DNA of 64,000 nucleotides, taken from contig NZ_CP089214.1 in NCBI RefSeq assembly GCF_021183625.1, positions 2,356,001 to 2,420,000 on the forward strand, read 5' to 3'. How positions within the stretch are numbered: the first letter of the stretch is position 1; each line of letters starts with the position of its first letter. The position numbers and the translations under genes are program-made. This stretch comes from Nocardia asteroides (GTDB taxonomy: Bacteria; Actinomycetota; Actinomycetes; Mycobacteriales; Mycobacteriaceae). Positions 1 to 8,716 of the stretch are shown in pieces. Below the pieces are notes generated by a model, which was given only the letters and a program-made list of their open reading frames with translations, searched no databases and had not been told where the DNA came from.

Positions 1-2
1 CG

Positions 3-47
3 GTCCCCGGCCAGTTGGTCGAGCTGGAGGGGACCGCCGTGGATTGA
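3..47 (+). CDS. C-terminal end of a gene running in from the left edge (partial)
   Basis: The third forward frame is open from the window edge to a TGA at 45-47 and reads VPGQLVELEGTAVD, a plausible protein C-terminus. It would be convergent with vapC, whose stop codon begins at 49. Only 14 codons are visible, so no family can be named and it could be chance. Confidence 0.3.
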   Translation, partial: VPGQLVELEGTAVD

Positions 48-48
48 G

Positions 49-468
49 CTACACGGCGACCACGGTCAGCAGCGGATGCAAACCCGTGAAGTCGGCCGCA
101 TTGCGGGTGAACAACGGCAGGTCGTTCGACGAGGCGATCGCGGCAATCATCAGATCCATCCGGCGCGGCTTGGGGCTTCGCCCCGCGGAGACGACCAACT
201 TCGCCATCGAGGTGAATCGACGCGCTGCCGTCGCAGAGAACGGCAGCGCGTCGACCGCGTGCTCGATCTCCAGCAGGCGTTCGGTCCGGAGTGCCAGCGT
301 CGTCGGATCCGCCGCCAGGGCCACCCCCAGCCCCAGCTCCGCGAGCGTGACCGTGCTGATCCGCGCCTCGGTCGGCAGGTCGGCCTCGGAGAGAAGGGGG
401 AGATCGATCAGCGTGCAGGTGTCGAGCAAGCCGACGGGGTAGCGGAACCTCGCCCCCGGCTCAGTCAT
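49..468 (-). CDS. vapC: VapC-type PIN-domain toxin
   Basis: A 139-residue PIN-domain protein, probably a Mg-dependent RNase toxin. The acidic PIN positions are visible: D in GLLDTCTLIDL near the N-terminus, E in TLAELGLG, and D in MDLMIAAIA followed by the TRNAADF block. I chose the ATG at 466-468 because it overlaps the vapB stop by 8 nt, the normal coupling of these pairs; a longer open frame upstream has no PIN similarity. Length is usual for VapC. The toxin role is inferred from family and from the antitoxin partner; the RNA target cannot be told. Confidence 0.85.
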   Translation of the reverse strand: MTEPGARFRYPVGLLDTCTLIDLPLLSEADLPTEARISTVTLAELGLGVALAADPTTLALRTERLLEIEHAVDALPFSATAARRFTSMAKLVVSAGRSPKPRRMDLMIAAIASSNDLPLFTRNAADFTGLHPLLTVVAV

Positions 469-715
469 CCAGCCGCTCCTCGCCGAAGACCGCGTCGATC
501 TCCGCCCGCTCCTCCGCCCCGCTCGCTTGACCGGCGAACCTGGCGAGCCGCCGCCGCAGCTCGGCGGTGGTCGGGGTGCGCGGCCGGGTGATGGGCCGCA
601 GTTCGCCGACCGGCTGCCCGTTGCGGGTGATGACGAAGTCCTCACCCGCTTCGAGCGCGTCCATCACGCCCGCACTCCCGTTGCGGAGTTCGGCCTGGCT
701 GATCGTCCTGGTCAT
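461..715 (-). CDS. vapB: VapB/Phd-type antitoxin
   Basis: An 84-residue antitoxin directly upstream of and overlapping vapC. The N-terminus (ISQAELRNGSAGVMDAL, then DFVITRNGQPVGEL) is the Phd/YefM-like DNA-binding fold. The C-terminal part, rich in E, R and D, is the part expected to wrap and neutralise the PIN toxin. GGGGAG lies directly against the ATG, too close for normal use, so the message may be leaderless or weakly initiated. A palindrome 24 nt upstream is the likely autoregulatory site. Confidence 0.85.
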   Translation of the reverse strand: MTRTISQAELRNGSAGVMDALEAGEDFVITRNGQPVGELRPITRPRTPTTAELRRRLARFAGQASGAEERAEIDAVFGEERLDD

Positions 716-738
716 CTCCCCAGCGTAGCCACGAATGC

Positions 739-752
739 TATAGGTGGCTATA
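739..752. promoter_or_regulatory. Inverted repeat upstream of vapB, probable VapBC operator
   Basis: TATAG-GTGG-CTATA is a perfect 5-bp inverted repeat just upstream of vapB and overlaps -10-like TATA sequence on the minus strand. VapBC complexes typically repress their own promoter through such palindromes; binding here is inferred. Confidence 0.5.
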
Positions 753-791
753 ACAATCGAGAGCGCCCGCCGGAGAGACGTGCGGCCCGGG

Positions 792-2981
792 TCACAGCAT
801 GCAGCTGACGCAGCCCTCGACCTCGGTCCCCTCGAGCGCCATCTGCCGCAACCGGATGTAGTAGAGCGTCTTGATCCCCTTGCGCCACGCGTAGATCTGC
901 GCCTTGTTGAGATCGCGCGTGCTTGCGGTGTCCTTGAAGAACAGCGTCAGCGAAAGCCCCTGGTCCACGTGCTGGGTGGCGGCGGCGTAGGTGTCGACGA
1001 TCTTCTCGTAGCCGATTTCGTAGGCGTCCTCGTAGTACTCGAGGTTGTCGTTGTCCATGTAGGGGGCCGGGTAGTAGACGCGGCCGATCTTGCCTTCCTT
1101 GCGGATCTCGATCTTCGACGCCACCGGATGGATGGAGCTGGTGGAGTGGTTGATGTAGGAGATCGAGCCGGTGGGCGGGACGGCCTGCAGGTTCTGGTTG
1201 TAGATGCCGTGCTCCATGACGGAGGACTTCAGCTCCAGCCAGTCCTGCTGGGTGGGGATGTGCACGCCCGCGTCGGCGAAGAGCTGCCGGACGCGGTCGG
1301 TCTCCGGCTCCCAGGTGCGCTCGGTGTACTTGTCGAAGTACTCGCCGCTGGCGTACTTGGATTCCGGGAAGCCGCCGAAGTACGAGCCACGCTCGATGGC
1401 GATCCGGTTCGAGGCGCGCAGGGCGTGGTAGACAACCGTGTAGAAGTAGATGTTGGTGAAGTCGATGCCCTCGGGCGAGCCGTAGTGGATGTGCTCGCGG
1501 GCCAGGTAGCCGTGCAGGTTCATCTGGCCGAGGCCGATGGCGTGCGAGGCGTTGTTGCCCTGCTCGATGGAGGGCACCGAGAAGATGTGGGTCTGGTCGG
1601 AGACGGCGGTGAGCGCGCGGATCGAGACGTCGATGGTGCGCGCGAAGTCGGGCGAGTCCATCGTCTTGGCGATGTTCAGCGAGCCCAGGTTGCAGGAGAT
1701 GTCCTTGCCGACGTGGTCGTAGGACAGGTCGTCGTGGTAGGTCGACGGCGTCGAGACCTGCAGGATCTCCGAGCACAGGTTGGAGTGCGTGATCTTGCCC
1801 GCGATCGGGTTGGCGCGGTTCACGGTGTCCTCGTACATGATGTACGGGTAGCCGGACTCGAACTGCAGCTCGGCGATGGTCTGGAAGAACTCGCGGGCCC
1901 GGATCTTGGACTTGCGGATCCGCTTGTCGTCGACCATCTCGTAGTACTTCTCGGTGATGTTCACGTCGGCGAACGGCTTGCCGTAGATGCGCTCGACGTC
2001 GTACGGCGAGAAGAGGTACATGTCCTCGTTGTTCCGCGCCAGCTCGAAGGTGATGTCCGGGATCACCACGCCGAGCGAGAGGGTCTTGATCCGGATCTTC
2101 TCGTCCGCGTTCTCCCGCTTGGTGTCGAGGAAGCGGTAGATGTCCGGGTGGTGCGCGTGCAGGTACACCGCGCCCGCGCCCTGCCGCGCGCCGAGCTGGT
2201 TGGCGTAGGAGAAGGAATCCTCCAGCAGCTTCATGATCGGGATGACGCCGGAGCTCTGGTTCTCGATCTTCTTGATCGGGGCGCCGTGCTCGCGGATATT
2301 GCTGAGCAGCAGCGCGACCCCGCCGCCGCGCTTGGAGAGCTGCAGCGCGGAGTTGATCGAGCGCCCGATGGACTCCATGTTGTCCTCGATGCGCAGCAGG
2401 AAGCAGCTCACCGGCTCGCCGCGCTGCTTCTTGCCCGAGTTCAGGAAGGTCGGGGTGGCCGGCTGGAAGCGGCCGGTGATGATCTCCTCGACCAGCTCGA
2501 CGGCGAGCTTCTCGTCGCCGTCGGCGAGGGTGAGCGCGACCATGCAGACCCGGTCCTCGAAGCGCTCGAGATAGCGCTTCCCGTCGAAGGTCTTGAGCGT
2601 GTACGAGGTGTAGTACTTGAACGCGCCGAGGAAGGTCGGGAACCGAAACTTCTTCGCGTAGGCCTGCTCGAACAGCCCCTTCACGAAGGAGCGGCCGTAC
2701 TTCTCCAGCACCTCGCCCTCGTAGTAGTTCTCCTCGACCAGGTAGTCGAGCTTCTCGTCGAGGTTGTGGAAGAAGACGGTGTTCTGGTTGACGTGCTGCA
2801 GGAAGTACTGCCGCGCGGCCTCCCGGTCGCGGTCGAACTGGATGCGTCCGTCCGCGCCGTAGAGGTTCAGCATCGCGTTCAGGGCGTGGTAATCGAGGCC
2901 CTCTCCGGCATCTCCGCCGCGGACCGGGGGCTGCTCCAGGCGGGCTGACTTTCCGGCCGGTGCTGTCGTTGCTGTTGCCAA
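792..2981 (-). CDS. nrdE: Class Ib ribonucleoside-diphosphate reductase, alpha subunit NrdE
   Basis: Catalytic subunit of aerobic Mn/Fe ribonucleotide reductase, reducing NDPs to dNDPs. The 729 residues carry [12 protein letters not shown] near the N-terminus, NLCSEI, the active-site [17 protein letters not shown], and the C-terminal EGCVSCML with the CxxC that NrdH re-reduces. The best start is a TTG at 2979-2981 ([10 protein letters not shown]...), which gives about 30 residues before DYHALNAML, as in mycobacterial NrdE; no ATG or GTG fits. This start lies inside the 3' end of nrdI, a 103-bp overlap. NrdF, the radical-generating partner, is not in the window. Confidence 0.95.
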   Translation of the reverse strand: MATATTAPAGKSARLEQPPVRGGDAGEGLDYHALNAMLNLYGADGRIQFDRDREAARQYFLQHVNQNTVFFHNLDEKLDYLVEENYYEGEVLEKYGRSFVKGLFEQAYAKKFRFPTFLGAFKYYTSYTLKTFDGKRYLERFEDRVCMVALTLADGDEKLAVELVEEIITGRFQPATPTFLNSGKKQRGEPVSCFLLRIEDNMESIGRSINSALQLSKRGGGVALLLSNIREHGAPIKKIENQSSGVIPIMKLLEDSFSYANQLGARQGAGAVYLHAHHPDIYRFLDTKRENADEKIRIKTLSLGVVIPDITFELARNNEDMYLFSPYDVERIYGKPFADVNITEKYYEMVDDKRIRKSKIRAREFFQTIAELQFESGYPYIMYEDTVNRANPIAGKITHSNLCSEILQVSTPSTYHDDLSYDHVGKDISCNLGSLNIAKTMDSPDFARTIDVSIRALTAVSDQTHIFSVPSIEQGNNASHAIGLGQMNLHGYLAREHIHYGSPEGIDFTNIYFYTVVYHALRASNRIAIERGSYFGGFPESKYASGEYFDKYTERTWEPETDRVRQLFADAGVHIPTQQDWLELKSSVMEHGIYNQNLQAVPPTGSISYINHSTSSIHPVASKIEIRKEGKIGRVYYPAPYMDNDNLEYYEDAYEIGYEKIVDTYAAATQHVDQGLSLTLFFKDTASTRDLNKAQIYAWRKGIKTLYYIRLRQMALEGTEVEGCVSCML

Positions 2982-3385
2982 AACAATCCCAATCCTTCGC
3001 GGACGCGGTCCACGTCCTCTGCGGTTCCCATCAATTCGAAGCGGTAGAGGTACGGAACCGCGCACTTGCGCGAGATCACCTCGCCCGCAAAGCAAAACGT
3101 CTCGCCGAAGTTGGTATTACCCGCGGCGACGACCCCGCGCAGCAGGGCGCGGTTGTGCGGATCGTTGAGGAACTGGGCCACCTGCCGTGGCACGAATTCC
3201 TTGTCGGAGCGGCGGCCGTCGAGGTGCTTGCCGCCGCCGTAGGTGGGGCAGATCAGCACGAACGGCTCGTCCACGCGCAGCGTCTCGGAGAGGTGCAGCG
3301 GGATACGCCGGGCGGGCAGCGCCAGTTTGGTCACGAAGCGGTGGGTGTTCTCCGATGCGCTGGAGAAGTAGACCAGTCCTGTCAC
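2879..3385 (-). CDS. nrdI: Flavodoxin-like NrdI, NrdF cofactor maturase
   Basis: NrdI supplies the oxidant that assembles the Mn2-tyrosyl radical cofactor of NrdF. The 168-residue protein has the FMN-binding start [15 protein letters not shown], the loop CPTYGGG, and [13 protein letters not shown]. It is about 15 residues longer than usual: after [12 protein letters not shown] the tail continues across the start of nrdE. It lies between nrdH (40-nt gap) and nrdE (103-nt overlap), so translation is probably coupled. A CACTCC-type complement upstream (GGAGGGTGTC before the start) is a good ribosome-binding site. Confidence 0.95.
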   Translation of the reverse strand: MTGLVYFSSASENTHRFVTKLALPARRIPLHLSETLRVDEPFVLICPTYGGGKHLDGRRSDKEFVPRQVAQFLNDPHNRALLRGVVAAGNTNFGETFCFAGEVISRKCAVPYLYRFELMGTAEDVDRVREGLGLFWQQQRQHRPESQPAWSSPRSAAEMPERASITTP

Positions 3386-3425
3386 GACACCCTCCTGGAA
3401 TGGGGCCGCCTGGCGGCCCCGCGGC

Positions 3426-3659
3426 TCAGGCCGCGACGGTGGCGAGCGCCTTGATCCGGTCCGGCCGGAAGCCGGACCAGTGGTCCTCGCCCGCCACGAC
3501 GACGGGCGCCTGCAGGTAGCCCAGCGCCATCACGAAATCACGGGCGTCGTCGTTCTGCGAGATGTCGACGATGCTGTAATCCACCCCGGCCTTGTCGAGC
3601 GCCTTGTAGGTGGCATTGCACTGGACGCACGCGGGCTTGGTGTACACGGTGATGGTCAT
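3426..3659 (-). CDS. nrdH: Glutaredoxin-like NrdH-redoxin
   Basis: A 77-residue redoxin that donates electrons to NrdE. It begins [18 protein letters not shown], with CVQC as the redox pair, and ends with the NrdH-type [12 protein letters not shown] that replaces the glutathione-binding residues of true glutaredoxins. It is the first gene of nrdHIE, and paired NrdR-like boxes lie 120-165 bp upstream. Confidence 0.95.
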   Translation of the reverse strand: MTITVYTKPACVQCNATYKALDKAGVDYSIVDISQNDDARDFVMALGYLQAPVVVAGEDHWSGFRPDRIKALATVAA

Positions 3660-3779
3660 TTGATGTCCCTCTCATCCACGGCCGAATGTCCCTGCGCAAA
3701 CTTTGGATCCCGGCCCGAACATCCCCTTGACAGTTCCCGCCGGGGGCGGTGGATGGGGTGTGCGATTCGGTACGGCAGA

Positions 3780-3825
3780 CACTACACCTAGTGGCCGACA
3801 GAACCGAGCAGCACTAGACCTGGTG
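3780..3825. promoter_or_regulatory. Tandem NrdR boxes controlling nrdHIE
   Basis: Two near-palindromes, CACTACACCTAGTG (3780-3793) and CACTAGACCTGGTG (3812-3825), start exactly 32 bp apart, three helical turns. NrdR regulates bacterial ribonucleotide reductase operons by binding pairs of such boxes. The rest of the 3660-4012 gap holds the nrdH leader and no gene that I can support. Confidence 0.75.
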
Positions 3826-4012
3826 AGTCACATCCGTGGAATTAACTCCCAGGACACGCCGAGGACGCTTCCCAAAAGATGTGATCCAGATCACAAAACA
3901 CGCCCTCGGCAGCACCTCAGCAAACTCTCGCCCCTCGCACATCGCCAGTCACAGCGGACACAGCGCGGCGCCCCGCCCACCGGGGTGGACGGGGCGCCGG
4001 GACGGAGTGGAA

Positions 4013-4579
4013 TCAGGCGTCGACGCGCTCGCCGACGGCGCTCACCAGCTCGTGCAGGGTGGCGCCGAGCTGGGTCAGCGCCTCGGCGTCCTCGCGCGGG
4101 TGCGCGGCGCCGAAGCGCTCACCGATCCCGCCGAACCGCGCGTGCGCGGCCTCGACCACGGTGCCGCCCGCGACGCCGACCGCCTTGACGGTGTCGCCGT
4201 GCGCCCACGCCGCGGCGTTCGGGCTGATCGAGGCGCTCACGATGGCGACCGGCTTGCCCTTGACGGCGCCGGAGCCGTACGGCCGGGAGGCCCAGTCGAT
4301 GGCGTTCTTGAGCACGGCGGTGATGGTGCCGTTGTACTCGGGGGTGACCAGCAGCAGCGCGTCGGCGGCGGCGACGGCGTCGCGCAGCGACTGCGCGGCG
4401 GCAGGCACCGAGCCGGGGACGTCAATGTCCTCGTTGTAGAACGGGACGTCGCCGAGCCCCTCGTACAGCGACACCGATACGCCCTCGGGGGCGGTCTGCA
4501 CCGCGGCCTCGGCGAGCTGCCGGTTGACCGAAGCGGCGCGCAGGCTGCCGACGAGGACGAGAACGCTGGTCTGGCTCAT
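4013..4579 (-). CDS. NADPH-dependent FMN reductase (flavodoxin-like)
   Basis: A 188-residue flavoprotein that reduces FMN or quinone-like acceptors with NAD(P)H. It starts SVLVLVGSLRAASVNRQLAE, has FYNEDID, the signature TPEYNGTITAVLKNAIDW, and the glycine-rich GKPVAIVSAS. The ATG at 4577-4579 follows AGGAGTCGTC, a clear ribosome-binding site. It is divergent from a TetR gene and shares an operator with it, so repression by that regulator is likely. The physiological substrate is unknown. Confidence 0.88.
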   Translation of the reverse strand: MSQTSVLVLVGSLRAASVNRQLAEAAVQTAPEGVSVSLYEGLGDVPFYNEDIDVPGSVPAAAQSLRDAVAAADALLLVTPEYNGTITAVLKNAIDWASRPYGSGAVKGKPVAIVSASISPNAAAWAHGDTVKAVGVAGGTVVEAAHARFGGIGERFGAAHPREDAEALTQLGATLHELVSAVGERVDA

Positions 4580-4623
4580 GACGACTCCTGATGTACTGGG
4601 ATAGATTCCGTCTGTCCGCAGTA

Positions 4624-4647
4624 GTAACCGGACCACGGTCCGATTAC
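4624..4647. promoter_or_regulatory. 24-bp palindrome between FMN reductase and TetR, probable TetR operator
   Basis: The core CGGACC-AC-GGTCCG (4629-4642) is a perfect inverted repeat. The flanking GTAAC and ATTAC extend it with one mismatch. It sits midway between two divergent starts, the usual place for a local TetR operator. Confidence 0.65.
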
Positions 4648-4671
4648 TTCCCCCGACCCGGAGCCTGGCCT

Positions 4672-5304
4672 GTGAGCTATGACACACCGAAGGATCGGGC
4701 GCCGCTCCCGCTGCTCGGCGCGGTGCCCGAGGTTCCGGTCGTGCGGGCGGATGCCGCGCGCAACCGCAAGCTGCTGCTCGACACCGCCCAGCGGCTGGTG
4801 CGCGACGAGGGCGTGCGCAACCTGACCATGGACGAGCTGGCGCGCCGCGCCGGAGTCGGCAAGGGCACCGTCTTCCGCCGCTTCGGCAACCGCTCCGGGC
4901 TGCTCATCGCGCTGCTCGACCACTCCGAGCAGAAGTTCCAGGGCGCTTTCCTCTTCGGGCCGCCGCCGCTCGGCCCCGGCGCGCCGCCGGTGCGGCGGCT
5001 GGTCGCCTTCGGCCGGGCCCGGCTGCTCGACATCGAGGTGGAGGGCGAGCTGCACCGCGCCGCCGAGTTGGGCGAGGCCGAGCAGCGGTACCGCAACCCG
5101 CCCTACAACGTGAGCCGGGTGCACGTCGCCACGCTGCTGCGCGCGGCAGGCGCGCCCGGCGATCCGCGGTTGCTGGCCGACGCGCTGCTCGCCCCGCTGG
5201 CCGCGGCGCTGGTCATGCATCAGCTGCACGACCTCGGGTACACCCGGGACGAGATCGCGGACAACTGGGAGACGCTCGCCCGCCGGGCGAGCGGGCCGGA
5301 ATGA
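4672..5304 (+). CDS. TetR-family transcriptional regulator
   Basis: About 210 residues with an N-terminal helix-turn-helix: [16 protein letters not shown], then [20 protein letters not shown] (the recognition helix) and [11 protein letters not shown]. The C-terminal ligand-binding domain gives no clue to the inducer. I take the GTG at 4672 because an upstream ATG at 4591 would put the palindromic operator inside the coding region. The gene is divergent from the FMN reductase and its stop overlaps the nadE region by ATGA, so it may be co-transcribed with nadE. Confidence 0.88.
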   Translation: MSYDTPKDRAPLPLLGAVPEVPVVRADAARNRKLLLDTAQRLVRDEGVRNLTMDELARRAGVGKGTVFRRFGNRSGLLIALLDHSEQKFQGAFLFGPPPLGPGAPPVRRLVAFGRARLLDIEVEGELHRAAELGEAEQRYRNPPYNVSRVHVATLLRAAGAPGDPRLLADALLAPLAAALVMHQLHDLGYTRDEIADNWETLARRASGPE

Positions 5305-5312
5305 GGAGCGAC

Positions 5313-6137
5313 ATGGCAGGGCTGCGCGAACAGATCATCGCCGAGCTCGGGGTGCGGCCCCGGATCGACCCGGAGGCGGAGATCCGCAGGCGGGTGGAGT
5401 TCCTGAAGGACTACCTGAAATCGACGCAGGCGAAGGGGTATGTGCTCGGCATCAGCGGCGGGCAGGACAGCACGCTCGCCGGGCGGCTGGCCGCGCTGGC
5501 CGCGGCGGAGCTGCGCGACGAGGAGGCCGAGGCGGCGTTCGTCGCGGTGCGGCTGCCGTACGGGGTGCAGGCGGACGAGGCGGACGCGAAGGTCGCGCTC
5601 GACTTCATCCGGCCGGACCGCTCGGTGGTGGTGAACGCGAAGCCGGGCGTGGACGCGCTCTCCGCCGAGACCGCGGGCGGGCTCGGCGTCGACGGGCTGC
5701 GCGACTTCGTGCGCGGCAACGTGAAGGCGCGGGAGCGGATGGTGATCCAGTACGCCATCGCCGGGCAGGAGAACCTGCTCGTCGTCGGGACCGACCACGC
5801 GGCGGAGGCGATCACCGGCTTCTTCACCAAGTACGGCGACGGCGGCGCGGACATCACCCCGCTCACCGGGCTCACCAAACGGCAGGGCGCGGCGCTGCTG
5901 CGCGCGCTCGGGGCGCCGGAGAGCACCTGGGCCAAGGTGCCGACCGCCGATCTCGAGGACGACCGGCCCGCGCTGCCCGACGAGGAGGCGCTCGGAGTCC
6001 GGTACAGCGAGATCGACGACTACCTGGAGGGGGCGGAGGTGAGCGATGCGGTCACCGAGCGACTGGAGTCGCTCTTCACCGCTACCAGGCACAAGCGCAA
6101 TCTGCCCGTGGCGCCGCTCGACACCTGGTGGCGGTGA
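5313..6137 (+). CDS. nadE: NH3-dependent NAD+ synthetase
   Basis: Converts nicotinic acid adenine dinucleotide to NAD+ with ATP and ammonia, the last step of NAD synthesis. The 274-residue protein has the ATP-pyrophosphatase P-loop [23 protein letters not shown], and the substrate region [19 protein letters not shown]. It lacks the N-terminal glutaminase (nitrilase) domain, so this is the short, ammonia-dependent form. An ATG at 5301 overlaps the tetR stop, but GAGGAG at 5303-5308 better serves the ATG at 5313. It follows the TetR gene closely. Confidence 0.93.
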   Translation: MAGLREQIIAELGVRPRIDPEAEIRRRVEFLKDYLKSTQAKGYVLGISGGQDSTLAGRLAALAAAELRDEEAEAAFVAVRLPYGVQADEADAKVALDFIRPDRSVVVNAKPGVDALSAETAGGLGVDGLRDFVRGNVKARERMVIQYAIAGQENLLVVGTDHAAEAITGFFTKYGDGGADITPLTGLTKRQGAALLRALGAPESTWAKVPTADLEDDRPALPDEEALGVRYSEIDDYLEGAEVSDAVTERLESLFTATRHKRNLPVAPLDTWWR

Positions 6138-6165
6138 ATTTCGGCGTCGTCCGGGGGGCGCCGCG

Positions 6166-6408
6166 TCACCCGCCGGCGAAGGGCGGGAGGACGTCGACGG
6201 TGGGGGTGAGCACGGCGGCGCGGTCCCGGGTGAGCTCGTCGCCGACCAGGTAGGCGCAGGCGTTGAGCATGGCGTCCAGCTCGCCGCCGTAGGCGGCGGC
6301 GAGCGCCCCGCGCAGATCGGCGACGGTGGCGCCGGCGGGTAGCGCGAGCGTCTCGCTGTGCTTGCCGACCGCGTCGGCGATCGCGGCGAAGTAGCGGACC
6401 TCAACCAC
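6166..6408 (-). CDS. moaD: Molybdopterin synthase small subunit MoaD
   Basis: An 80-residue ubiquitin-like sulfur carrier ending in Gly-Gly (LPPFAGG). The terminal glycine is thiocarboxylated and gives sulfur to cPMP on MoaE. The start overlaps the moaA stop by 8 nt, so moaA-moaD form an operon. MoaE lies in the neighbouring moeA cluster on the other strand. Confidence 0.93.
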   Translation of the reverse strand: MVEVRYFAAIADAVGKHSETLALPAGATVADLRGALAAAYGGELDAMLNACAYLVGDELTRDRAAVLTPTVDVLPPFAGG

Positions 6409-7459
6409 CGATGGCTCCCATCGTGCGCTCCGGGGGGACGAAGTCGGCGGCGTCGATGCCGTGCCCCGCCCACTTGTTCCACATGGCCCCGCGCCAGATC
6501 TCGGCGAGCCCGGCGTCGTCGACGCCGGTGCGCAGCGCCCGGCGCACGTCGAACTCCTGGTCGCTGAAGAGGCAGGAGCGCAGCATGCCGTCGGCGGTGA
6601 GCCGGGTGCGGTCGCAGCTGTCGCAGAACTTGCGGGTCACCGAGGCGATGATGCCGACGGTGGCTGGGCCGCCGTCGACGCTCCAGGTCTCGGCCGGGGC
6701 GGCGGGGTCGGAGCGGCCGACCGGGACCAGGTCGAAGCGGGCGCCGAGCACGTCGAGCAGTTCGGCGGCGGTGACCATGTTGGCGCGGGCCCACTCGTGA
6801 TCCGCGTCCAGCGGCATCTCCTCGATGAAGCGCAGCTCGCAGCCCTGGTCGAGGCACCAGCGCAGCAGGTCGGGCGCACCGGCCAGGGTGGCGCGCATGA
6901 GCACGGCGTTCACCTTGACCGGGGTGAGCCCCGCGGCGTGCGCGGCCCGGACGCCGGCGAAGACCGAATCCAGGCGGTCCCGGCGGGTGAGGCGGTGGAA
7001 GTCGCGCGCGTCGACGGTGTCCAGCGAGATGTTCACCCGGTGCAGGCCGGCGGCGGCCAGCCCGGCCGCGCGGTGCGCCAGCCCGACCCCGTTGCTGGTG
7101 ATCGCCAGCGGCACCTCGGGGACGGCGGCGTGGCACCCGGCCACGATCTGCTCCAGATCGCGGCGCATGAGCGGCTCGCCGCCGGTGAACCGCACCTCGC
7201 GGATACCGAGCTCGCGCACCGCGAGCGTCACCAGCCGCACGATCTCGGCCGGGGTCAGCAGCTCCTCCTGCGGGATCGGCGGCAGCCCCTCCTCGGGCAT
7301 GCAGTAGGTACACCGCAGCGAACACTTCTCGGTGATGGAGACGCGCAGGTCGCGCGCGGTGCGGCCGTACCTGTCCAGCAGCAGCGGGGTATCCGGGCGG
7401 CCGGCCAGCGAGGGATGCCCGGACCGCACGGCTGGGATCCCCATATCGACCAACGTCAC
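6401..7459 (-). CDS. moaA: GTP 3',8-cyclase MoaA (radical SAM)
   Basis: First enzyme of molybdenum cofactor synthesis, turning GTP into 3',8-cyclo-GTP. The radical SAM motif CSLRCTYC is near the N-terminus, followed by [10 protein letters not shown]. The C-terminal cluster ligands are in [11 protein letters not shown] and LRSCLF, and the protein ends with the conserved Gly-Gly (GAIGG) needed in trans for activity. I choose the GTG at 7457-7459, giving MTL..., because mycobacterial MoaA2 starts the same way. A TTG at 7453 is better spaced from GGAGGGG and an ATG lies at 7444. It is divergent from moeA. Confidence 0.95.
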   Translation of the reverse strand: MTLVDMGIPAVRSGHPSLAGRPDTPLLLDRYGRTARDLRVSITEKCSLRCTYCMPEEGLPPIPQEELLTPAEIVRLVTLAVRELGIREVRFTGGEPLMRRDLEQIVAGCHAAVPEVPLAITSNGVGLAHRAAGLAAAGLHRVNISLDTVDARDFHRLTRRDRLDSVFAGVRAAHAAGLTPVKVNAVLMRATLAGAPDLLRWCLDQGCELRFIEEMPLDADHEWARANMVTAAELLDVLGARFDLVPVGRSDPAAPAETWSVDGGPATVGIIASVTRKFCDSCDRTRLTADGMLRSCLFSDQEFDVRRALRTGVDDAGLAEIWRGAMWNKWAGHGIDAADFVPPERTMGAIGG

Positions 7460-7497
7460 CCCTCCATTATGACGACGGCCGCCATCAGGTGACCGAC

Positions 7498-7503
7498 TAG
7501 GCT
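7498..7503 (+). promoter_or_regulatory. -10 box of a probably leaderless moeA transcript
   Basis: TAGGCT ends 7 nt before the moeA ATG and there is no Shine-Dalgarno sequence. This spacing puts the transcription start at or next to the start codon, a common actinobacterial arrangement. Confidence 0.5.
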
Positions 7504-7510
7504 GAAACCC

Positions 7511-8716
7511 ATGAATTCCCGGCCCGCTCTCGCCCCGGCCCGGTCGGTCGACGAATACCGCGCCACCCTCGCGGAGCTGCTGCGACCGGCCGGGCCGCGG
7601 CCGGTGCGGCAGGTCGCGCCCGTCGCGGCGCTGCACGCGCTGCTCGCCGCCGATGTGCACAGCCCGCTCGAGCTGCCGGTGTTCCGCAACTCGGCCATGG
7701 ACGGGTACGCGCTGCGCGCGGAGTCGGTGCTGGTGACGCCGGTGACGCTGCCGCTGGCCGGGGTGCTCGCGGCGGGCGCCGACGGGCTCGCGCCGCTGCC
7801 CGCGGGCGCCGCGGTGAAGGTCATGACCGGTGCGCCGGTGCCGCCGGGCGCGGACTGCGTCGTCCCGGTCGAGGACACCCGCTCGGACGGGGAGACGGTG
7901 ACCATCGCGCGCGGCCGGAGCGCGGGCGAGTTCATCCGCGAGGCAGGCACCGACGTGCGGCGCGGGGATCTGCTCGTGCCCGCCGGGACCCGGCTCGCGC
8001 CGCGGCACGTGGCCGCGCTGGCCGCGGTCGGGCTGGCGACCGTTCCCGTCCTCGCGCCGGTGCGGGCGGCGGTGCTGACCACCGGCGACGAGCTGATGCC
8101 CGCCGGGGTGCCGCTGCGGCCGGGCGCGATCTACAACTCGAACGGCGCCGCGCTGGCCGCCGCGCTCGCCGACAACGGCGCCGAGGTGGTGTCGGTGGCG
8201 CACAGCACCGACGACCACGGCGAGTTCCGCGCGCTGCTCGGCGCCGCGGTGGCCGCGGCGGATGTGGTGTTCACCAGCGGCGGGGTCTCGCAGGGCGACT
8301 TCGAGGTGGTCAAGGAGGTGCTCGGGCCGCTCGGCGGGGTGTTCGGCGCGGTCGCGATGCAGCCGGGCGGGCCGCAGGGGTACACGGTGGTGGACGGGGT
8401 GCCGGTGCTCAGCTTCCCGGGCAACCCGGTGAGCACCGCGGTCTCCTTCGAGGTGTTCGCGCGGCCGGTGCTGCGCGAGCTGGCCGGGCTGCCGCCGGTG
8501 CCCGAGCAGTGGCTGGCGCTGCGCGATCCGATCCGCTCGCCCGCCGGGAAACGGCAGTACCTGCGCGGTGCGCTGGCGGGCGCCGGGGTGCGGGTGGTGG
8601 CCGGGCCCGGCTCGCATCTGGTCGCGGGAATGGCAAGGGCCGATGCGCTGGTGGAGATTCCGGAGGCGGTCACCGAGCTGCCCGCCGGTGCGGTTGTGCG
8701 AGTCTGGTCACTGTGA
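7511..8716 (+). CDS. moeA: Molybdopterin molybdotransferase MoeA
   Basis: Inserts molybdate into adenylylated molybdopterin. The 401 residues include [11 protein letters not shown], the linker domain with [15 protein letters not shown], the MoCF_biosynth block [10 protein letters not shown] ... YNSN ... [12 protein letters not shown], and a C-terminal domain with LSFPGNPVS. It heads a run moeA - moaC/mog - moaE; its stop overlaps the next start (GTGA). It is divergent from moaA-moaD, so the two strands together hold most of the cofactor pathway. Confidence 0.93.
   Translation: MNSRPALAPARSVDEYRATLAELLRPAGPRPVRQVAPVAALHALLAADVHSPLELPVFRNSAMDGYALRAESVLVTPVTLPLAGVLAAGADGLAPLPAGAAVKVMTGAPVPPGADCVVPVEDTRSDGETVTIARGRSAGEFIREAGTDVRRGDLLVPAGTRLAPRHVAALAAVGLATVPVLAPVRAAVLTTGDELMPAGVPLRPGAIYNSNGAALAAALADNGAEVVSVAHSTDDHGEFRALLGAAVAAADVVFTSGGVSQGDFEVVKEVLGPLGGVFGAVAMQPGGPQGYTVVDGVPVLSFPGNPVSTAVSFEVFARPVLRELAGLPPVPEQWLALRDPIRSPAGKRQYLRGALAGAGVRVVAGPGSHLVAGMARADALVEIPEAVTELPAGAVVRVWSL

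Noticed and set aside
744..2948. A 734-codon plus-strand frame antisense to nrdE
   Set aside because: Composition is a Val/Leu/Asp-rich shadow; nrdE on the other strand has full family conservation.
6401..8617. A 738-codon minus-strand frame whose end is moaA
   Set aside because: The upstream half runs antisense to moeA and is Arg/His-rich; moaA starts at 7459.
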